Positions 30,775-40,529 are shown, counted from the stretch's first letter. The stretch: 64,000 nucleotides of DNA from Bradyrhizobium guangxiense (GCF_004114915.1 NZ_CP022219.1:2324501-2388500); one strand, 5' to 3'. The notes: generated by a model not told the origin, from the letters alone. Numbers and translations: made by a program.

Positions 30775-31863
30775 ATGAAGAGAAGAGACTTCATCAAGGT
30801 CACAGGACTTGGTGCGGCCGGCGCCGCCACGCTCGCGGCTCCCGCGATCGCGCAGTCGATGCCGGAAATCAAATGGCGCATGCCGACGAGCTGGCCGAAA
30901 TCGCTCGACACGCTGTTTGGCGGCGCCGAGATGATGTGCAAGATGGTCGCGGAGGCGACCGACAACAAATTCCAGATCCAGATCTTCGCCGCAGGCGAGA
31001 TCGTGCCGGGCCTTCAGGTGCTCGACGCCGTGCAGAACGGCACCTGCGAAATCGGCCACACCGCCTCCTACTATTATTTCGGCAAGGACCCGACCTTCAC
31101 CTTCGGTTCGGCCGTGCCGTTCGGCCCCAACATGCGCATCAACCAGGCCTGGTACATGCAGGGCGGCGGGCGCGACGTGCTCAACGAGTTCTACAAGGGC
31201 TACAACGTCGTCTCGCTGCTCGCGGGCAACACCGGCTGCCAGATGGGCGGCTGGTTCAGGAAGGAGGTCAACACGCCCGACGATCTCAAGGGCATGAAAT
31301 TCCGCATTGGCGGGTTCGCCGGCCGCGTGCTCCAGAAGCTCGGCGTGGTGCCGCAGCAGCTCGCCGGCGGCGACATCTATCCGGCGCTGGAGAAGGGCAC
31401 CATCGACGCCGCCGAATGGGTCGGCCCCTATGACGACGAGAAGCTCGGCTTCTACAAGATCGCGCCGCACTACTACTATCCCGGCTGGTGGGAAGGCGGG
31501 CCGATGCTGCTGGCCTTCGTCAACCTCGACAAGTGGAATGCGCTGCCGAAATATTACCAGAGCGTGCTGGAGCAGGCCGGCCACTACGCCAACAACTACA
31601 TGATGGCGCGCTACGACACCGCCAATCCGCTGGCGCTGAAGAAGCTGCTCGCCGGCGGCACCAAGCTGCACCCGTTCTCGCCGTCGATCATGGATGCCTG
31701 CCACAAGGCCGCCAAGGAGCTGCACGCCGAGGTCGCTGCGACCAACCCGAGCTTCAAGAAGGTGCACGACTCGCTCGCCAAGTTCACCAGCGACGGCTAC
31801 GCCTGGTTCCAGGTCGCCGAGGTCGGCTACGACATCTTCATGGCGCGGCGCTCGCAGAGCTGA
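30775..31863 (+). CDS. TRAP transporter solute receptor (DctP family), Tat-exported, copy 2
   Basis: 362-residue receptor closely like the preceding one, with its own Tat signal (MKRRDFIKVTGLGAAGAAT, cleavage near AIAQSM). Shared blocks include [20 protein letters not shown] and [13 protein letters not shown]; ligand-pocket regions differ in detail (ASYYYFGKDPTF against [12 protein letters not shown]). This looks like tandem duplication followed by divergence, perhaps for related carboxylates. AGGA stands before ATG 30775. Confidence 0.92.
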   Translation: MKRRDFIKVTGLGAAGAATLAAPAIAQSMPEIKWRMPTSWPKSLDTLFGGAEMMCKMVAEATDNKFQIQIFAAGEIVPGLQVLDAVQNGTCEIGHTASYYYFGKDPTFTFGSAVPFGPNMRINQAWYMQGGGRDVLNEFYKGYNVVSLLAGNTGCQMGGWFRKEVNTPDDLKGMKFRIGGFAGRVLQKLGVVPQQLAGGDIYPALEKGTIDAAEWVGPYDDEKLGFYKIAPHYYYPGWWEGGPMLLAFVNLDKWNALPKYYQSVLEQAGHYANNYMMARYDTANPLALKKLLAGGTKLHPFSPSIMDACHKAAKELHAEVAATNPSFKKVHDSLAKFTSDGYAWFQVAEVGYDIFMARRSQS

Positions 31864-31882
31864 TCGCGTCGTCTCTCGCAGG

Positions 31883-31914
31883 CAACGCCCCGGAGCGGAA
31901 GCTCCGGGGCGTTG
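31883..31914 (+). terminator. Strong hairpin after receptor copy 2
   Basis: Perfect 14-base stem CAACGCCCCGGAGC around loop GGAA, 20 bases after the stop codon. There is no T run after it, so it may act as a factor-dependent terminator or a 3' end stabiliser. Confidence 0.7.
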
Positions 31915-32126
31915 TCGCATCTGGAAGGGCTCGGACCCAAAAAGCGAAAAACAACCCCATGCACAGTAGCCAACGGGTTGAGAAGTCAGCGAAGAATCTG
32001 CGGTCCCAGCGGCATTGGCGGAGAGCCGAAGCAGTGCTGTAGTTGACCTGTCGGGCAAAACAGGCGTAGGACGCAATCATCGGATTATTCGAAATCAGGT
32101 TCGTCGATGCCTGGCTGGAGATGACG

Positions 32127-32477
32127 ATGAGCTTCGATCCCGAAGGCGTACAAAGATCGCTTCAGAAGGCATGGTCGCTGTCGACAGCAAGCCAATGGAC
32201 CGCGAGCAATCCGGCGGCCGGACAATGCAACGTCACGTCGCTGCTTATTCATGAACTGTTCGGCGGCGAGCTGTTGAAGACGCCGCTGCCGGCCGGCGAT
32301 CATTTTTACAATCGGATCGAAGGCAAAAGATACGACTTCACGGCAAGCCAGTTCGATCAGCCGATCGCTTATGTGGATTTGCCGGCCAGCCGAGCCGATG
32401 CGGAGCTGGGAGCAACACGCGATCAACTGGCCGCACTGAGAGCCGCTTTTCAGGAGCATTTGATGAGGTCGGGCTAA
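32127..32477 (+). CDS. YunG-like protein of unknown function
   Basis: 116-residue protein with the features of the YunG family: NPAAGQCNVTSLLIHELFGG, LPAGDHFYNRIEGKRYDFT and SQFDQPIAY. The Cys in AGQCNVT and the His in DHFYN suggest a papain-like or transglutaminase-like fold, but no activity is known to me. The second ATG (32127) is six bases after GGAG; the first (32121) directly follows it. It stands alone. Confidence 0.75.
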   Translation: MSFDPEGVQRSLQKAWSLSTASQWTASNPAAGQCNVTSLLIHELFGGELLKTPLPAGDHFYNRIEGKRYDFTASQFDQPIAYVDLPASRADAELGATRDQLAALRAAFQEHLMRSG

Positions 32478-32534
32478 CATCGATGGCCGACCTGGCCGCA
32501 GCTTGCTGACCTCCGCCGTGAACGAATTGTCGAG

Positions 32535-33062
32535 CTAGCCAATCTTGCTGCGAACATAGGTCTCTGCTCGCGCCAGCAGATCGTCGATCGAGCAATCGGC
32601 CGTATCGAGTACCAGATGCTCGCGATCCCACGGCTCATACGCGCGGCTCACGACATCACTCCAGGTCGGGAGCCTGAAACCGGCAATGTCGGGCGTGCGG
32701 CTTTCCACGCGTTGCCGGTGCCGTGCCGGTTCGCTGCAAACCATTTCGATCTCAACCAGGGGTGCCGAGGCCTGCAAGGCACATTGCTGCCATGCCGCGC
32801 GGCTCGCCAGCACCGGATTGACGCAGTCGGCGATAACGATCCGTCCGAGCTTGAGATTTTCAGCAGCTAGCGCGTTGGCTACGGCGTAGCCCTCCGTGCC
32901 GACAGGAAGACCTGTGTCCCGCAACGCCTGTTCGATCGCATCGATACGAAGATATGTCGCCGCAAGACGAATTGTCAGTTGGCGAGCAATCGTCGTCTTT
33001 CCAGTGCCTGGAAGGCCGCCGAACACAATGAGTGCCGAGGATGGGGTCATGATGCCCATCAT
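32535..33062 (-). CDS. P-loop kinase-like ATPase (AAA_33 type)
   Basis: 175-residue single-domain P-loop protein with Walker A FGGLPGTGKTTIARQL near the start, IVIADCVNP as probable Walker B region, and a lid-like segment with RHRQRVESR. The pattern fits small kinases of the gluconate-kinase/tRNA-kinase-like AAA_33 group; the substrate is unknown. Starts at 33062, 33059 and 33050 are all possible; GGAG is nine bases before 33062. It is divergent from the response regulator gene. Confidence 0.75.
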   Translation of the reverse strand: MMGIMTPSSALIVFGGLPGTGKTTIARQLTIRLAATYLRIDAIEQALRDTGLPVGTEGYAVANALAAENLKLGRIVIADCVNPVLASRAAWQQCALQASAPLVEIEMVCSEPARHRQRVESRTPDIAGFRLPTWSDVVSRAYEPWDREHLVLDTADCSIDDLLARAETYVRSKIG

Positions 33063-33287
33063 GGGGCAGCGCTCCGAGGCCCGCAACGGGCCGGATGCGG
33101 CGATGTCCAACCAAACATGCGAGCGGCGGGCCCGCTGGAATCGTGGGCGGCGCCGGCTTACATGAATCTGACAGGGCCAAGGCGACCAGGGCCGCGCTTT
33201 TTCGCTGGCCGAGGCGCCCCGAATGGTGGAAGAGAGCGGAGATGCCGCGCGGGCCGTGCGGCGACCTGAGTATCCGGCGGATATGCG

Positions 33288-33962
33288 ATGCGCCTTTTGA
33301 TCGTCGAGGACAATGCCGAGCTGTCGCGGCTCGTCGCGGGCGGGCTGGCGGCGGCCGGCTACCAAAGCGACATCGTGGGCAGCGCGGCCGAAGCGCGCGA
33401 GGCGGTGAGCAGCGTCAGCTATGCTGCGATGATCCTCGACCTCGGGCTACCCGACGGCGACGGCCTGTCGGTGCTGCGCGAGCTGCGCCTCAAGATGGAG
33501 CCGTTGCCCGTGCTGGTGCTGACCGCACGTGGCGGGTTGCAGGACCGCGTCAGCGGGCTGCGTAGCGGGGCCGACGACTATCTTGTCAAGCCGTTCGCGA
33601 TGGAGGAGCTGGTGGCGCGGCTGGAGGCGATCCTGCGCCGGCCGGGCCAACTGCTCGGCCGCTCGCTCAGTCTCGCCAACCTCGTCTACGACACCGAGAG
33701 CCGTCAGATCTTCGTCGACGACCAGCCGCGGATCATCTCCGCGCGCGAGACCTCGGTGCTCGAGATCCTGCTGCGCCGGCAGGGGCGGGTGGTGCCGAAG
33801 AAGAACGTCGAGGACCACATCTTCGGGCTGGACGGCGAGGTCGCCTCCAACGCGGTCGAGGTCTATGTCTCGCGGCTGCGCAAGCAGCTTGCAGAGCACG
33901 GCGCCAAGGTCGTGATCCACACCATCCGCGGCGTTGGCTATCTCATGGACGTGGAGAAATAA
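33288..33962 (+). CDS. OmpR-family response regulator
   Basis: 224-residue regulator. The receiver has D51 in LDLGLPDGDGL, T/K switch residues in VLTARGG and DYLVKPF, and a winged-helix output domain (ETSVLEILLRRQGRVVPKK, SNAVEVYVSRLRKQL, TIRGVGYLMD). It resembles TctD/QseB-type regulators of carboxylate uptake. The paired kinase starts one base after its stop codon. Its place between TRAP receptor genes and TRAP permease genes suggests control of uptake, which is not shown by the sequence. Confidence 0.92.
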   Translation: MRLLIVEDNAELSRLVAGGLAAAGYQSDIVGSAAEAREAVSSVSYAAMILDLGLPDGDGLSVLRELRLKMEPLPVLVLTARGGLQDRVSGLRSGADDYLVKPFAMEELVARLEAILRRPGQLLGRSLSLANLVYDTESRQIFVDDQPRIISARETSVLEILLRRQGRVVPKKNVEDHIFGLDGEVASNAVEVYVSRLRKQLAEHGAKVVIHTIRGVGYLMDVEK

Positions 33963-33963
33963 C

Positions 33964-35385
33964 GTGGCCCGCATCGGGTCCTATGGCAGGTCGCCGACCT
34001 TCAAATCGCTGATCTGGCGCATCGTGTTCCTGCACATCCTCGCGGTCGCGGTGGTCGCGATCTTCCTGCCGCTGGTGCTGTTCTGGCTGCTCAATTCCGA
34101 GATCGACCAGCTGCATCGCGATGCCATGCGCGCCCAGGCTGAAGCGCTGGCGGAGCGCATCGTGGCGCAGCCGGACGGCCTTTTGACGTTCAATCTGCCC
34201 GACAGTCTCAAAGGCCTCTACTCGGACGCGTATGGCCGCTATCAGTACGACATTCGCGATGCCGATGGCCGCTTGCTGTTCTCCTCGCACCGGCGCCCCG
34301 CCGCGGCTGCACCGCGCGCGTCGGACAGCATTTCCGGTGCCACGGTCACCCGCGACATCGACGGCAAGACGGTGCGCATCCAGGTCGCCGAGGACCTCGC
34401 GCACCGCGACGTCATCATCGACGACATCGTCTCCAACTTCTTCCGGCGCGTGGGATGGATCACCATTCCGAGCCTCCTGGTCCTGCTTGCCGCCGACATC
34501 ATCATCTTCCGCCGTGCGATCGCGCCACTGTGGAAGGCCTCCGAGGAGGCCAGCAATATCGGTCCGGCGCGCACCGACATCCGCCTGCCGACGGAGCAGA
34601 TCCCGCGCGAGATCCTGCCGCTCGTCACCGCCGTCAACCAGGCGCTCGACCGCCTCGAAGGCGGCTTTCGGGTGCAGCGGCAGTTCACGGCGGATGCCGC
34701 GCATCAGTTGCGCACGCCGCTCGCGATCCTGCGCACGCGCATCGAGACGCTTGACGATCGTGCGGCACGGCAGGCCCTGCATGCCGACATCGAAACCATG
34801 AGCCGCCTCGTCACCCAGCTCCTGGAGATCGCCGAGCTCGACCCCCTCGTGCTCGATCCCGCCGAGACCGCGGATCTGCGCGGCGTCTGTGCCGAGGTGG
34901 TCGCCTCGATTGCCCCGTTCGCGATCGCGCAGCACAAGGACATCGCGCTGCGCGGCACCGACGCGCCGGTCAGGATCCACGGCAATTCGGAGATGCTCCA
35001 GCGCGCGATCTTCAACCTCGCCGAAAACGCCATCAAGTTCACGGCGGAGGGCACCACCGTCGACGTCGAGGTGGGCGAGGACGGTTCGGTGCGCGTGCGC
35101 GATTCCGGCCCGGGAATCGCAGAGGCCGAGCGCGAGCTGATCTTCCAGCGCTTCTGGCGCGCCGACCGCCGGCGCAGCGATGGCGCGGGACTGGGATTGT
35201 CGATCGTGCGTGCCGTGGCGGATGATCACGCCGCCACCGTCGCGGTGGAGAACCTCCCCGGCGGCGGCGCGGAGTTCACGCTGCGGTTTCGGCTGGCGGA
35301 TGTGGCAAAGGCTGTTGAGAACAACTGGCGCAGCAGTGACGCTGCACCCTCTCCGCTTGTGGGAGAGGGGGGCGCGCCGCGGTAG
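33964..35385 (+). CDS. Sensor histidine kinase paired with the OmpR-type regulator
   Basis: 473-residue TctE/QseC-like kinase: membrane segment about 18-43, periplasmic loop about 45-165, second segment about 165-184, HAMP-like region, H247 in FTADAAHQLRTPLAILRTR, then NLAENAIKF, DSGPGI and GAGLGLSIV. The start is GTG 33964 with GGAG eight bases before it. The last residues (about APSPLVGEGGAPR) and the stop codon are encoded by the palindromic repeat that begins at about 35346, so the native C-terminus has been replaced or extended. Confidence 0.9.
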   Translation: MARIGSYGRSPTFKSLIWRIVFLHILAVAVVAIFLPLVLFWLLNSEIDQLHRDAMRAQAEALAERIVAQPDGLLTFNLPDSLKGLYSDAYGRYQYDIRDADGRLLFSSHRRPAAAAPRASDSISGATVTRDIDGKTVRIQVAEDLAHRDVIIDDIVSNFFRRVGWITIPSLLVLLAADIIIFRRAIAPLWKASEEASNIGPARTDIRLPTEQIPREILPLVTAVNQALDRLEGGFRVQRQFTADAAHQLRTPLAILRTRIETLDDRAARQALHADIETMSRLVTQLLEIAELDPLVLDPAETADLRGVCAEVVASIAPFAIAQHKDIALRGTDAPVRIHGNSEMLQRAIFNLAENAIKFTAEGTTVDVEVGEDGSVRVRDSGPGIAEAERELIFQRFWRADRRRSDGAGLGLSIVRAVADDHAATVAVENLPGGGAEFTLRFRLADVAKAVENNWRSSDAAPSPLVGEGGAPR

Positions 35386-35545
35386 CGGCGAGACGGGTGA
35401 GGGGCTCTCTCCGCGACTCCCACTCTCAATTGAGCGCGTGGAGAGAACCCCTCATCCGGCGCCATAGCCGAAGCTGCGCTTCGGCGTTCTTAAGAACGGC
35501 GGCCGAAGGCCGCCTATGCCATCTTCTCCCGCAAAGGAGAGAAAG
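35346..35545. repeat. Long imperfect palindromic repeat, copy A
   Basis: Contains the words CCCTCTCCGCTTGTGGGAGA, GACGGGTGAGGGGCTCTCTC, AGAGAACCCCTCATCCGGCG and ATCTTCTCCCGCAAAGGAGA. The same words in the same order occur at 59857-60004 (copy B). An extra hairpin GGCGGCC-GAA-GGCCGCC lies inside. It fills the junction between a + strand kinase and a - strand peptidase and supplies the kinase stop codon. Confidence 0.8.
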
Positions 35546-35559
35546 AAGAGTGCGCCCCG

Positions 35560-36849
35560 CTATTTCAGCTTGCCGGTGGACAGGTCCATGATCATGCGCG
35601 TCGCCAGATACAGCCGCGGCACAATGCTGCCCACCTGTACATATTCGGCATCGTTGGAGTGCGCACCAAAGCCTGACAGGCCCATGCCTTCCACCACGGC
35701 CCCGCGGGACTTGAGCGCGGCAAACGCGGCGTCGGTGCCGCCGCCGGTCGCCTTCTCGTCGACCTTGAGGGACAGTCCGATCTCCCCGTAGATCGTCTTG
35801 CCGTAGGCGGCCACGCGGCGCGAGGCGTCGTTGGCCTCGAGCGGCGGGCGACGCACCTCGAACTTCAGGTCGACCTTGGAGCCAGGCAGCAGACGATTCT
35901 TGATCTTGTCCTGCAGCTCCCTCTCCAGATCGTCGAAATCGGACACCTTGAGCGCACGCGCATCGGCCTGGGCCGCGGCGTCCGCAGGGATCACGTTGCG
36001 GTTGGTTCCGGATTTGGAGACGGTCCAGTTCAGCTTCAGGCCCCGCTCGGGTTTGGACAGGTCTTTCATCTGCAGCACCTGGTGCGAGAGCTCGTACAGC
36101 GCATTCACCCCGCCGTCGGGCCTTGCGCCAGCATGCGACGACTTGCCCTGCACGCTGAGATAGGCGGAGCCGATGCCGCTGGTGGCGAGGCGCAGCGTGC
36201 CGTCCGTGCCGCCGCCTTCGAACGAGAACACCACGTCCTGATCCGAGGCGAGGCGGGTGATGGTGCTGCGCCAACCGGGCGAGGAGATCTCCTCGTCGCC
36301 ATTCGTGAGCACCGTGAGCGCGCCGTAATCCCTGAAGTTCAGCTTCTGCAGCAGCGCCACCGTATGGAGAATGAGCGCGACGCCCTGCTTGTCGTCGGCA
36401 ATGCCGAGGCCGTAGGCCTTGTCGCCGTCGATGCGGAACGGCTGATCCTTCAGCATGCCCTTCAGGTACACGGTGTCCATGTGGGCGATCAGCATGATCT
36501 TCGTGGCTCCGGTGCCCTTGAACACGGCGTGGACGGCGGGCCCGATCTTCTCGGGGGTGTCGTGGAGCCGATAGATATCGGTGGGGTGCAGGATCTCCAC
36601 CGTGCCGCCGAGCTGCTTGAGTTGACCGGCAACGCGCTCGGCGATCTGGTTCAGGCCGTCGATGTCCTTGCTGCCGGATTCGATGCTGACGAGATCGCGC
36701 AGCGTGTCGAGCAGCGGCTGCTGCTCCTTTTGCGCCAGCATGTGGACGTCGGCGATCGGCTCGGCGTGCACCATCGTTGCGGCGCATGCCAGCCAGAGCG
36801 AGGCGATCAACGGGGCGATGAGTGATGGAGCAGGGTGCGGTCGGAGCAT
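35560..36849 (-). CDS. M20-family metallopeptidase (glutamate carboxypeptidase-like), exported
   Basis: 429-residue zinc peptidase with a signal peptide (SLIAPLIASLWLACAATMVHA). Metal and catalytic motifs are in order: LIAHMDTVYLKG, GLGIADDKQG, TNGDEEISSPG and, at the end, a GGTDAAF/GAHSNDAEY region. This fits the M20A group with glutamate carboxypeptidase G2 (folate, gamma-glutamyl or other N-acylated amino acids as possible substrates). It is read in the same direction as, and 119 bases after, dctM, so its product may process what the TRAP system imports. Confidence 0.88.
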   Translation of the reverse strand: MLRPHPAPSLIAPLIASLWLACAATMVHAEPIADVHMLAQKEQQPLLDTLRDLVSIESGSKDIDGLNQIAERVAGQLKQLGGTVEILHPTDIYRLHDTPEKIGPAVHAVFKGTGATKIMLIAHMDTVYLKGMLKDQPFRIDGDKAYGLGIADDKQGVALILHTVALLQKLNFRDYGALTVLTNGDEEISSPGWRSTITRLASDQDVVFSFEGGGTDGTLRLATSGIGSAYLSVQGKSSHAGARPDGGVNALYELSHQVLQMKDLSKPERGLKLNWTVSKSGTNRNVIPADAAAQADARALKVSDFDDLERELQDKIKNRLLPGSKVDLKFEVRRPPLEANDASRRVAAYGKTIYGEIGLSLKVDEKATGGGTDAAFAALKSRGAVVEGMGLSGFGAHSNDAEYVQVGSIVPRLYLATRMIMDLSTGKLK

Positions 36850-36968
36850 GAGCGGCCATCCACGAGGCTGAGGATGGCCCGATATGCCTGCGTTTCCGCA
36901 GCTTGTCACGCCCGCGATCGCGCGTCATGCGCCGCTGGCGCGGAGCATGACGGCGTGTGTCGTTCCCG

Positions 36969-38624
36969 CTACTTCTGCGGGGGTCCGAGATCCAGCGGCG
37001 GCAGCTCGATCTGCGGCACCTCGATCTTGATCGTGTTGGGATCGATGGTCGACTGCACGCCCTTGTAGTGCATGACCATCGCGGGGAACGCGATCACCAG
37101 ACCGACCATGATGATCTGGATGACGACGAACGGCACCGCGCCCCAATAGATCTGGCCGGTGGTGACGGGTTCCATCCGCTTGCCGGTGACGCGATCGGTA
37201 TAGCGTTCCTTCGGCGCGACCGACCGCAGATAGAATAGGGCGAAGCCGAACGGCGGATGCATGAACGAGGTCTGCATGTTGACACCGAGGATGACGCCGA
37301 ACCAGATCAGGTCGATGCCGAGATGCTCGGCCGCAGGTCCGAGCAGCGGGATCACGATGAAGGCCAGCTCGAAGAAGTCGAGGAAGAAGGCCAGCACGAA
37401 GACGAACGCGTTGACGAAGATCAGGAAGCCGATCTGGCCGCCGGGAAGCGAGGTGAGCAGGTGCTCGACCCAGACGTGCCCGTTGACGCCGTAGAAGGTC
37501 AGCGAGAACACGCGGGCGCCGACCAGGATGAACACGACGAAAGCCGACAGCTTGGCGGTGGATTCCGTGGCTTGCCGGATCAGGTCCCAGCTCAGTCGCC
37601 GCTTGGCGGCGCCGAGGATGAGGGCGCCGGCGGCACCCATCGCGCCGCCTTCGGTCGGCGTCGCGATGCCGATGAAGATCGTGCCCAGCACCAGGAAGAT
37701 CAGGAACAGCGGCGGCACCATGACGAAGGTGGTCTGCTGCGCCATCTTGGACAGGAAGCGGAAGCCGGTGAGCTTGTCGATGACCCAGTTCACCACGGCG
37801 ACGGCGAAGGCGAAGATGATGCCGTAGAACATGCTCAGCACGACGTAATCGGCGCCGTGCACGCTCGAATTGCGCATCATGAACCAGCCGAACACGCAGC
37901 TGGCGAGGAACAGCACGCCGAGCGAACCGAGGCCGCGGCTGCCGCTGTCTTCGCGGAAGCCGATGGCCTCCTTCGGCAGGCCGGGCGTCGCCGCCGGGAA
38001 GATCATGCTGACGAGGAAGGCGTAGGCGGCGTAGAGGCCGGCGAGCACGAGGCCCGGGATGAAGGCGCCCTCGTACATGTCGCCGACGGACTTGCCGAGC
38101 TGGTCGGCCATCACGATCAGGACGAGCGAGGGCGGAATGATCTGCGCGAGCGTGCCGGATGCGGCGATGACGCCGGATGCCACGCGGCGGTCATAGCCGT
38201 AGCGCAGCATGATCGGCAGCGAGATCAGGCCCATCGAGATCACAGAGGCCGCGACCACGCCCGTCGTCGCGGCAAGCAGCGCGCCGACGAAGATCACGGC
38301 ATAGGCAAGACCGCCGCGGATGGTCCCGAACAACTGGCCGATGGTGTCGAGCAGGTCTTCGGCCATGCCCGACCGCTCCAGCACCAACCCCATGAAGGTG
38401 AAGAAGGGAATTGCAAGCAGCGTGTCGTTGTTCATCACGCCGTAGACTCGCTCCGGAAGGGCCTGGAGGAAGTCCGGGCGGAATTCGCCGAGCTCGATGC
38501 CGATGATGGCATAGAACAGGCCGACGGCGCCGAGCGAGAATGCCGCCGGGTAGCCAAGCAACAGCATGACGACCAGCGACGCGAACATGATGGGCGCCAG
38601 ATTGGCGATGATGAATGCAGTCAT
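36969..38624 (-). CDS. dctM: TRAP transporter large permease, DctM type
   Basis: 551-residue membrane protein with a dozen or more hydrophobic segments and DctM features (LLAIPFFTFMGLVLERSGMA, ATTGVVAASVISMGLISLP, IASGTLAQIIPPSLV-type loop, IGIATPTEGGAMGAAGALI). It is longer than the usual 420-440 residues, which fits the group paired with TakP-like receptors. It follows dctQ by 26 bases. There is no adjacent receptor; the two Tat-exported receptors at 29.5-31.9 kb are the likely partners. Confidence 0.93.
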   Translation of the reverse strand: MTAFIIANLAPIMFASLVVMLLLGYPAAFSLGAVGLFYAIIGIELGEFRPDFLQALPERVYGVMNNDTLLAIPFFTFMGLVLERSGMAEDLLDTIGQLFGTIRGGLAYAVIFVGALLAATTGVVAASVISMGLISLPIMLRYGYDRRVASGVIAASGTLAQIIPPSLVLIVMADQLGKSVGDMYEGAFIPGLVLAGLYAAYAFLVSMIFPAATPGLPKEAIGFREDSGSRGLGSLGVLFLASCVFGWFMMRNSSVHGADYVVLSMFYGIIFAFAVAVVNWVIDKLTGFRFLSKMAQQTTFVMVPPLFLIFLVLGTIFIGIATPTEGGAMGAAGALILGAAKRRLSWDLIRQATESTAKLSAFVVFILVGARVFSLTFYGVNGHVWVEHLLTSLPGGQIGFLIFVNAFVFVLAFFLDFFELAFIVIPLLGPAAEHLGIDLIWFGVILGVNMQTSFMHPPFGFALFYLRSVAPKERYTDRVTGKRMEPVTTGQIYWGAVPFVVIQIIMVGLVIAFPAMVMHYKGVQSTIDPNTIKIEVPQIELPPLDLGPPQK

Positions 38625-38650
38625 GATTCCCCCTAAACCGTCGCCAACGG

Positions 38651-39232
38651 CTACTTCTTCTCGATCGCTTCGACGAGGTGCTCGACTTCAGCCTCCAGCG
38701 CCGACACTTGCGATTCATGGGGATCCGGCATCAAGCCGCGCATCACCGCAATTCGCTTGATCAGCTCGGAGATGCCCTGAACGAGCAGGAAGGCGAACCC
38801 GATCATGATCAGGGCTTTGGCGGGCCATTGCGGCAGGCCGCCGGCATTGCCGGATTGCTCGTTGATCTGGAAGGAGCGCAGGAAGAACGGCACGCCCGTG
38901 ATGATCATGACGATGCACAGCGGAATAAGGAAGAACAGGTGACCGATCACGTCGATCACGTTGCGGACCGTCTTCGGCAGCGCGTTGTTCACGATGTCGA
39001 TGCGAATGTGCTCGTTGTCGAGCAGCGTCCAGGGCGAGCAGAGCAGGAACACGATGCTGAACAGCACCCATTGCAGCTCGAGCCACGAATTGGAGGAGGT
39101 GTCGAATGTCTTGCGGATGATCGCATTGACCGCGGAGATGATGACGGCGGCCACGATCAGCCACGCCAGGCGTTTGCCCGTCCAGCGTGTGAACGCGTCG
39201 ATCCCTTGGCTCAGCTTTAGGAGCGCTTGCAA
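38651..39232 (-). CDS. dctQ: TRAP transporter small permease, DctQ type
   Basis: 193-residue protein with four membrane segments: WLIVAAVIISAVNAIIRKTF, LQWVLFSIVFLLCSPWTLL, VIGHLFFLIPLCIVMIITGV and a last one at ALIMIGFAFLLVQGI. The positions match DctQ subunits. An acidic C-terminal tail (SALEAEVEHLVEAIEKK) follows. It begins the dctQ-dctM-peptidase unit on the minus strand. Confidence 0.9.
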   Translation of the reverse strand: MQALLKLSQGIDAFTRWTGKRLAWLIVAAVIISAVNAIIRKTFDTSSNSWLELQWVLFSIVFLLCSPWTLLDNEHIRIDIVNNALPKTVRNVIDVIGHLFFLIPLCIVMIITGVPFFLRSFQINEQSGNAGGLPQWPAKALIMIGFAFLLVQGISELIKRIAVMRGLMPDPHESQVSALEAEVEHLVEAIEKK

Positions 39233-39400
39233 CGATAGGTCCTCCCCGATTGTGCCCCGGCCGTCTTGACTGCGCCGAGCGGGCGCGTGGCTTATCTCGC
39301 CGCGCAGGCATGAGGCAGCCGCACCAAATCAGCGGGCGTGCCGCCAGTCAATCGGAAGTTTGTTGATAGTTAAGGGGAATAAGGCCGTAGTCCAACGGTG

Positions 39401-40420
39401 TCAGCCGCCGGTGACGCTCATGTGCCTGCTGACGCTGGGGCGGTCATGGCGACGGTCGATGATGAAATCGTGGCCCTTGGGCTTGAGGCCGATGGCGCGG
39501 TCGATCGCATCCGCAAGCAGCATGTCGTCGTCAGATGCACGCAGAGGTTTGCGCAAGTCCGAGGCGTCCTCGTGGCCGAGGCAGGTATGCAGCGTTCCCG
39601 TGCAGGTGATGCGAACCCGGTTGCAGGATTCGCAGAAATTATGCGTCATCGGCGTGATGAAGCCGAGCTTGCCGCCGGTCTCGGCGACGCTGACATAGCG
39701 GGCCGGACCGCCGGTGCTCTCGGCCAGATCCGTCAGCGTGAATTGCTGGGCGAGGCGCGCACGCACCAGCGACAGCGGCAGGTACTGGTCGATCCGCCCC
39801 GAGCCGATCTCGCCCATCGGCATGACCTCGATCAGTGTCAGGCCCATGCCCTTGCCGTGGGCCCAGCGCATCAGCGAAGGCAGCTCGTCCTCGTTGAGAT
39901 TCTTCAGGGCCACCGCGTTAATCTTCACGGCGAGTCCTGCGGCGCGCGCGGCCTCGATGCCTTCCAGCACCTTGTCGATCTCGCCCCAGCGGGTGATCTC
40001 GCGAAACTTCTTGGGATCGAGCGTGTCGAGCGAGACGTTGATGCGGCGGACCCCGCAATCGGCAAGCTCGCTGGCGTATTTCGCCAGCTGGGTGCCGTTG
40101 GTCGTCAGTGTCAGCTCGTTCAGCGCGCCGCTCGACAGATGCCGCGACAGCGAGCGCACCAGCGTCATCACGTTGCGCCGGACCAGCGGCTCGCCGCCGG
40201 TGAGCCGCAGCTTCTTGACTCCCTTGGCGATGAAAGCCGAGCAGAGCCGGTCGAGCTCCTCCAGCGTCAACAGGTCGGCCTTGGGCAGGAACGTCATGTC
40301 TTCCGACATGCAGTAGAAGCAGCGCAGGTCGCAGCGGTCGGTGACGGAAACGCGCAAATAGCTGATGGTCCGCCCGAACGGATCGGTCATTGGGGTCGAC
40401 AGCGCGGCGAATCCGTTCAT
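39401..40420 (-). CDS. moaA: GTP 3',8-cyclase, molybdopterin synthesis
   Basis: 339-residue radical SAM enzyme, first step of molybdenum cofactor synthesis. The SAM cluster motif is CDLRCFYC, the GTP-side cluster is [18 protein letters not shown], and the protein ends with the GG pair (SVTGG) needed for activity. Other motifs, such as [11 protein letters not shown], are intact. AAGG stands eight bases before ATG. No other moa genes are close. Confidence 0.97.
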   Translation of the reverse strand: MNGFAALSTPMTDPFGRTISYLRVSVTDRCDLRCFYCMSEDMTFLPKADLLTLEELDRLCSAFIAKGVKKLRLTGGEPLVRRNVMTLVRSLSRHLSSGALNELTLTTNGTQLAKYASELADCGVRRINVSLDTLDPKKFREITRWGEIDKVLEGIEAARAAGLAVKINAVALKNLNEDELPSLMRWAHGKGMGLTLIEVMPMGEIGSGRIDQYLPLSLVRARLAQQFTLTDLAESTGGPARYVSVAETGGKLGFITPMTHNFCESCNRVRITCTGTLHTCLGHEDASDLRKPLRASDDDMLLADAIDRAIGLKPKGHDFIIDRRHDRPSVSRHMSVTGG

Positions 40421-40529
40421 GGAAGAGGCCTTGTCACTTACGGCGACGGGCGCACCTTTGCTTCAGCGGTGCTCGGGGACGCAATCTAAGCATCGGATGC
40501 GACGAGGACAATCGGGGGGATACGTAAGT

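Noticed and set aside
37257..38636. Open frame of 459 codons antisense to dctM
   Set aside because: Extremely rich in Glu, Asp, His and Arg, the mirror of a membrane protein; not a gene.
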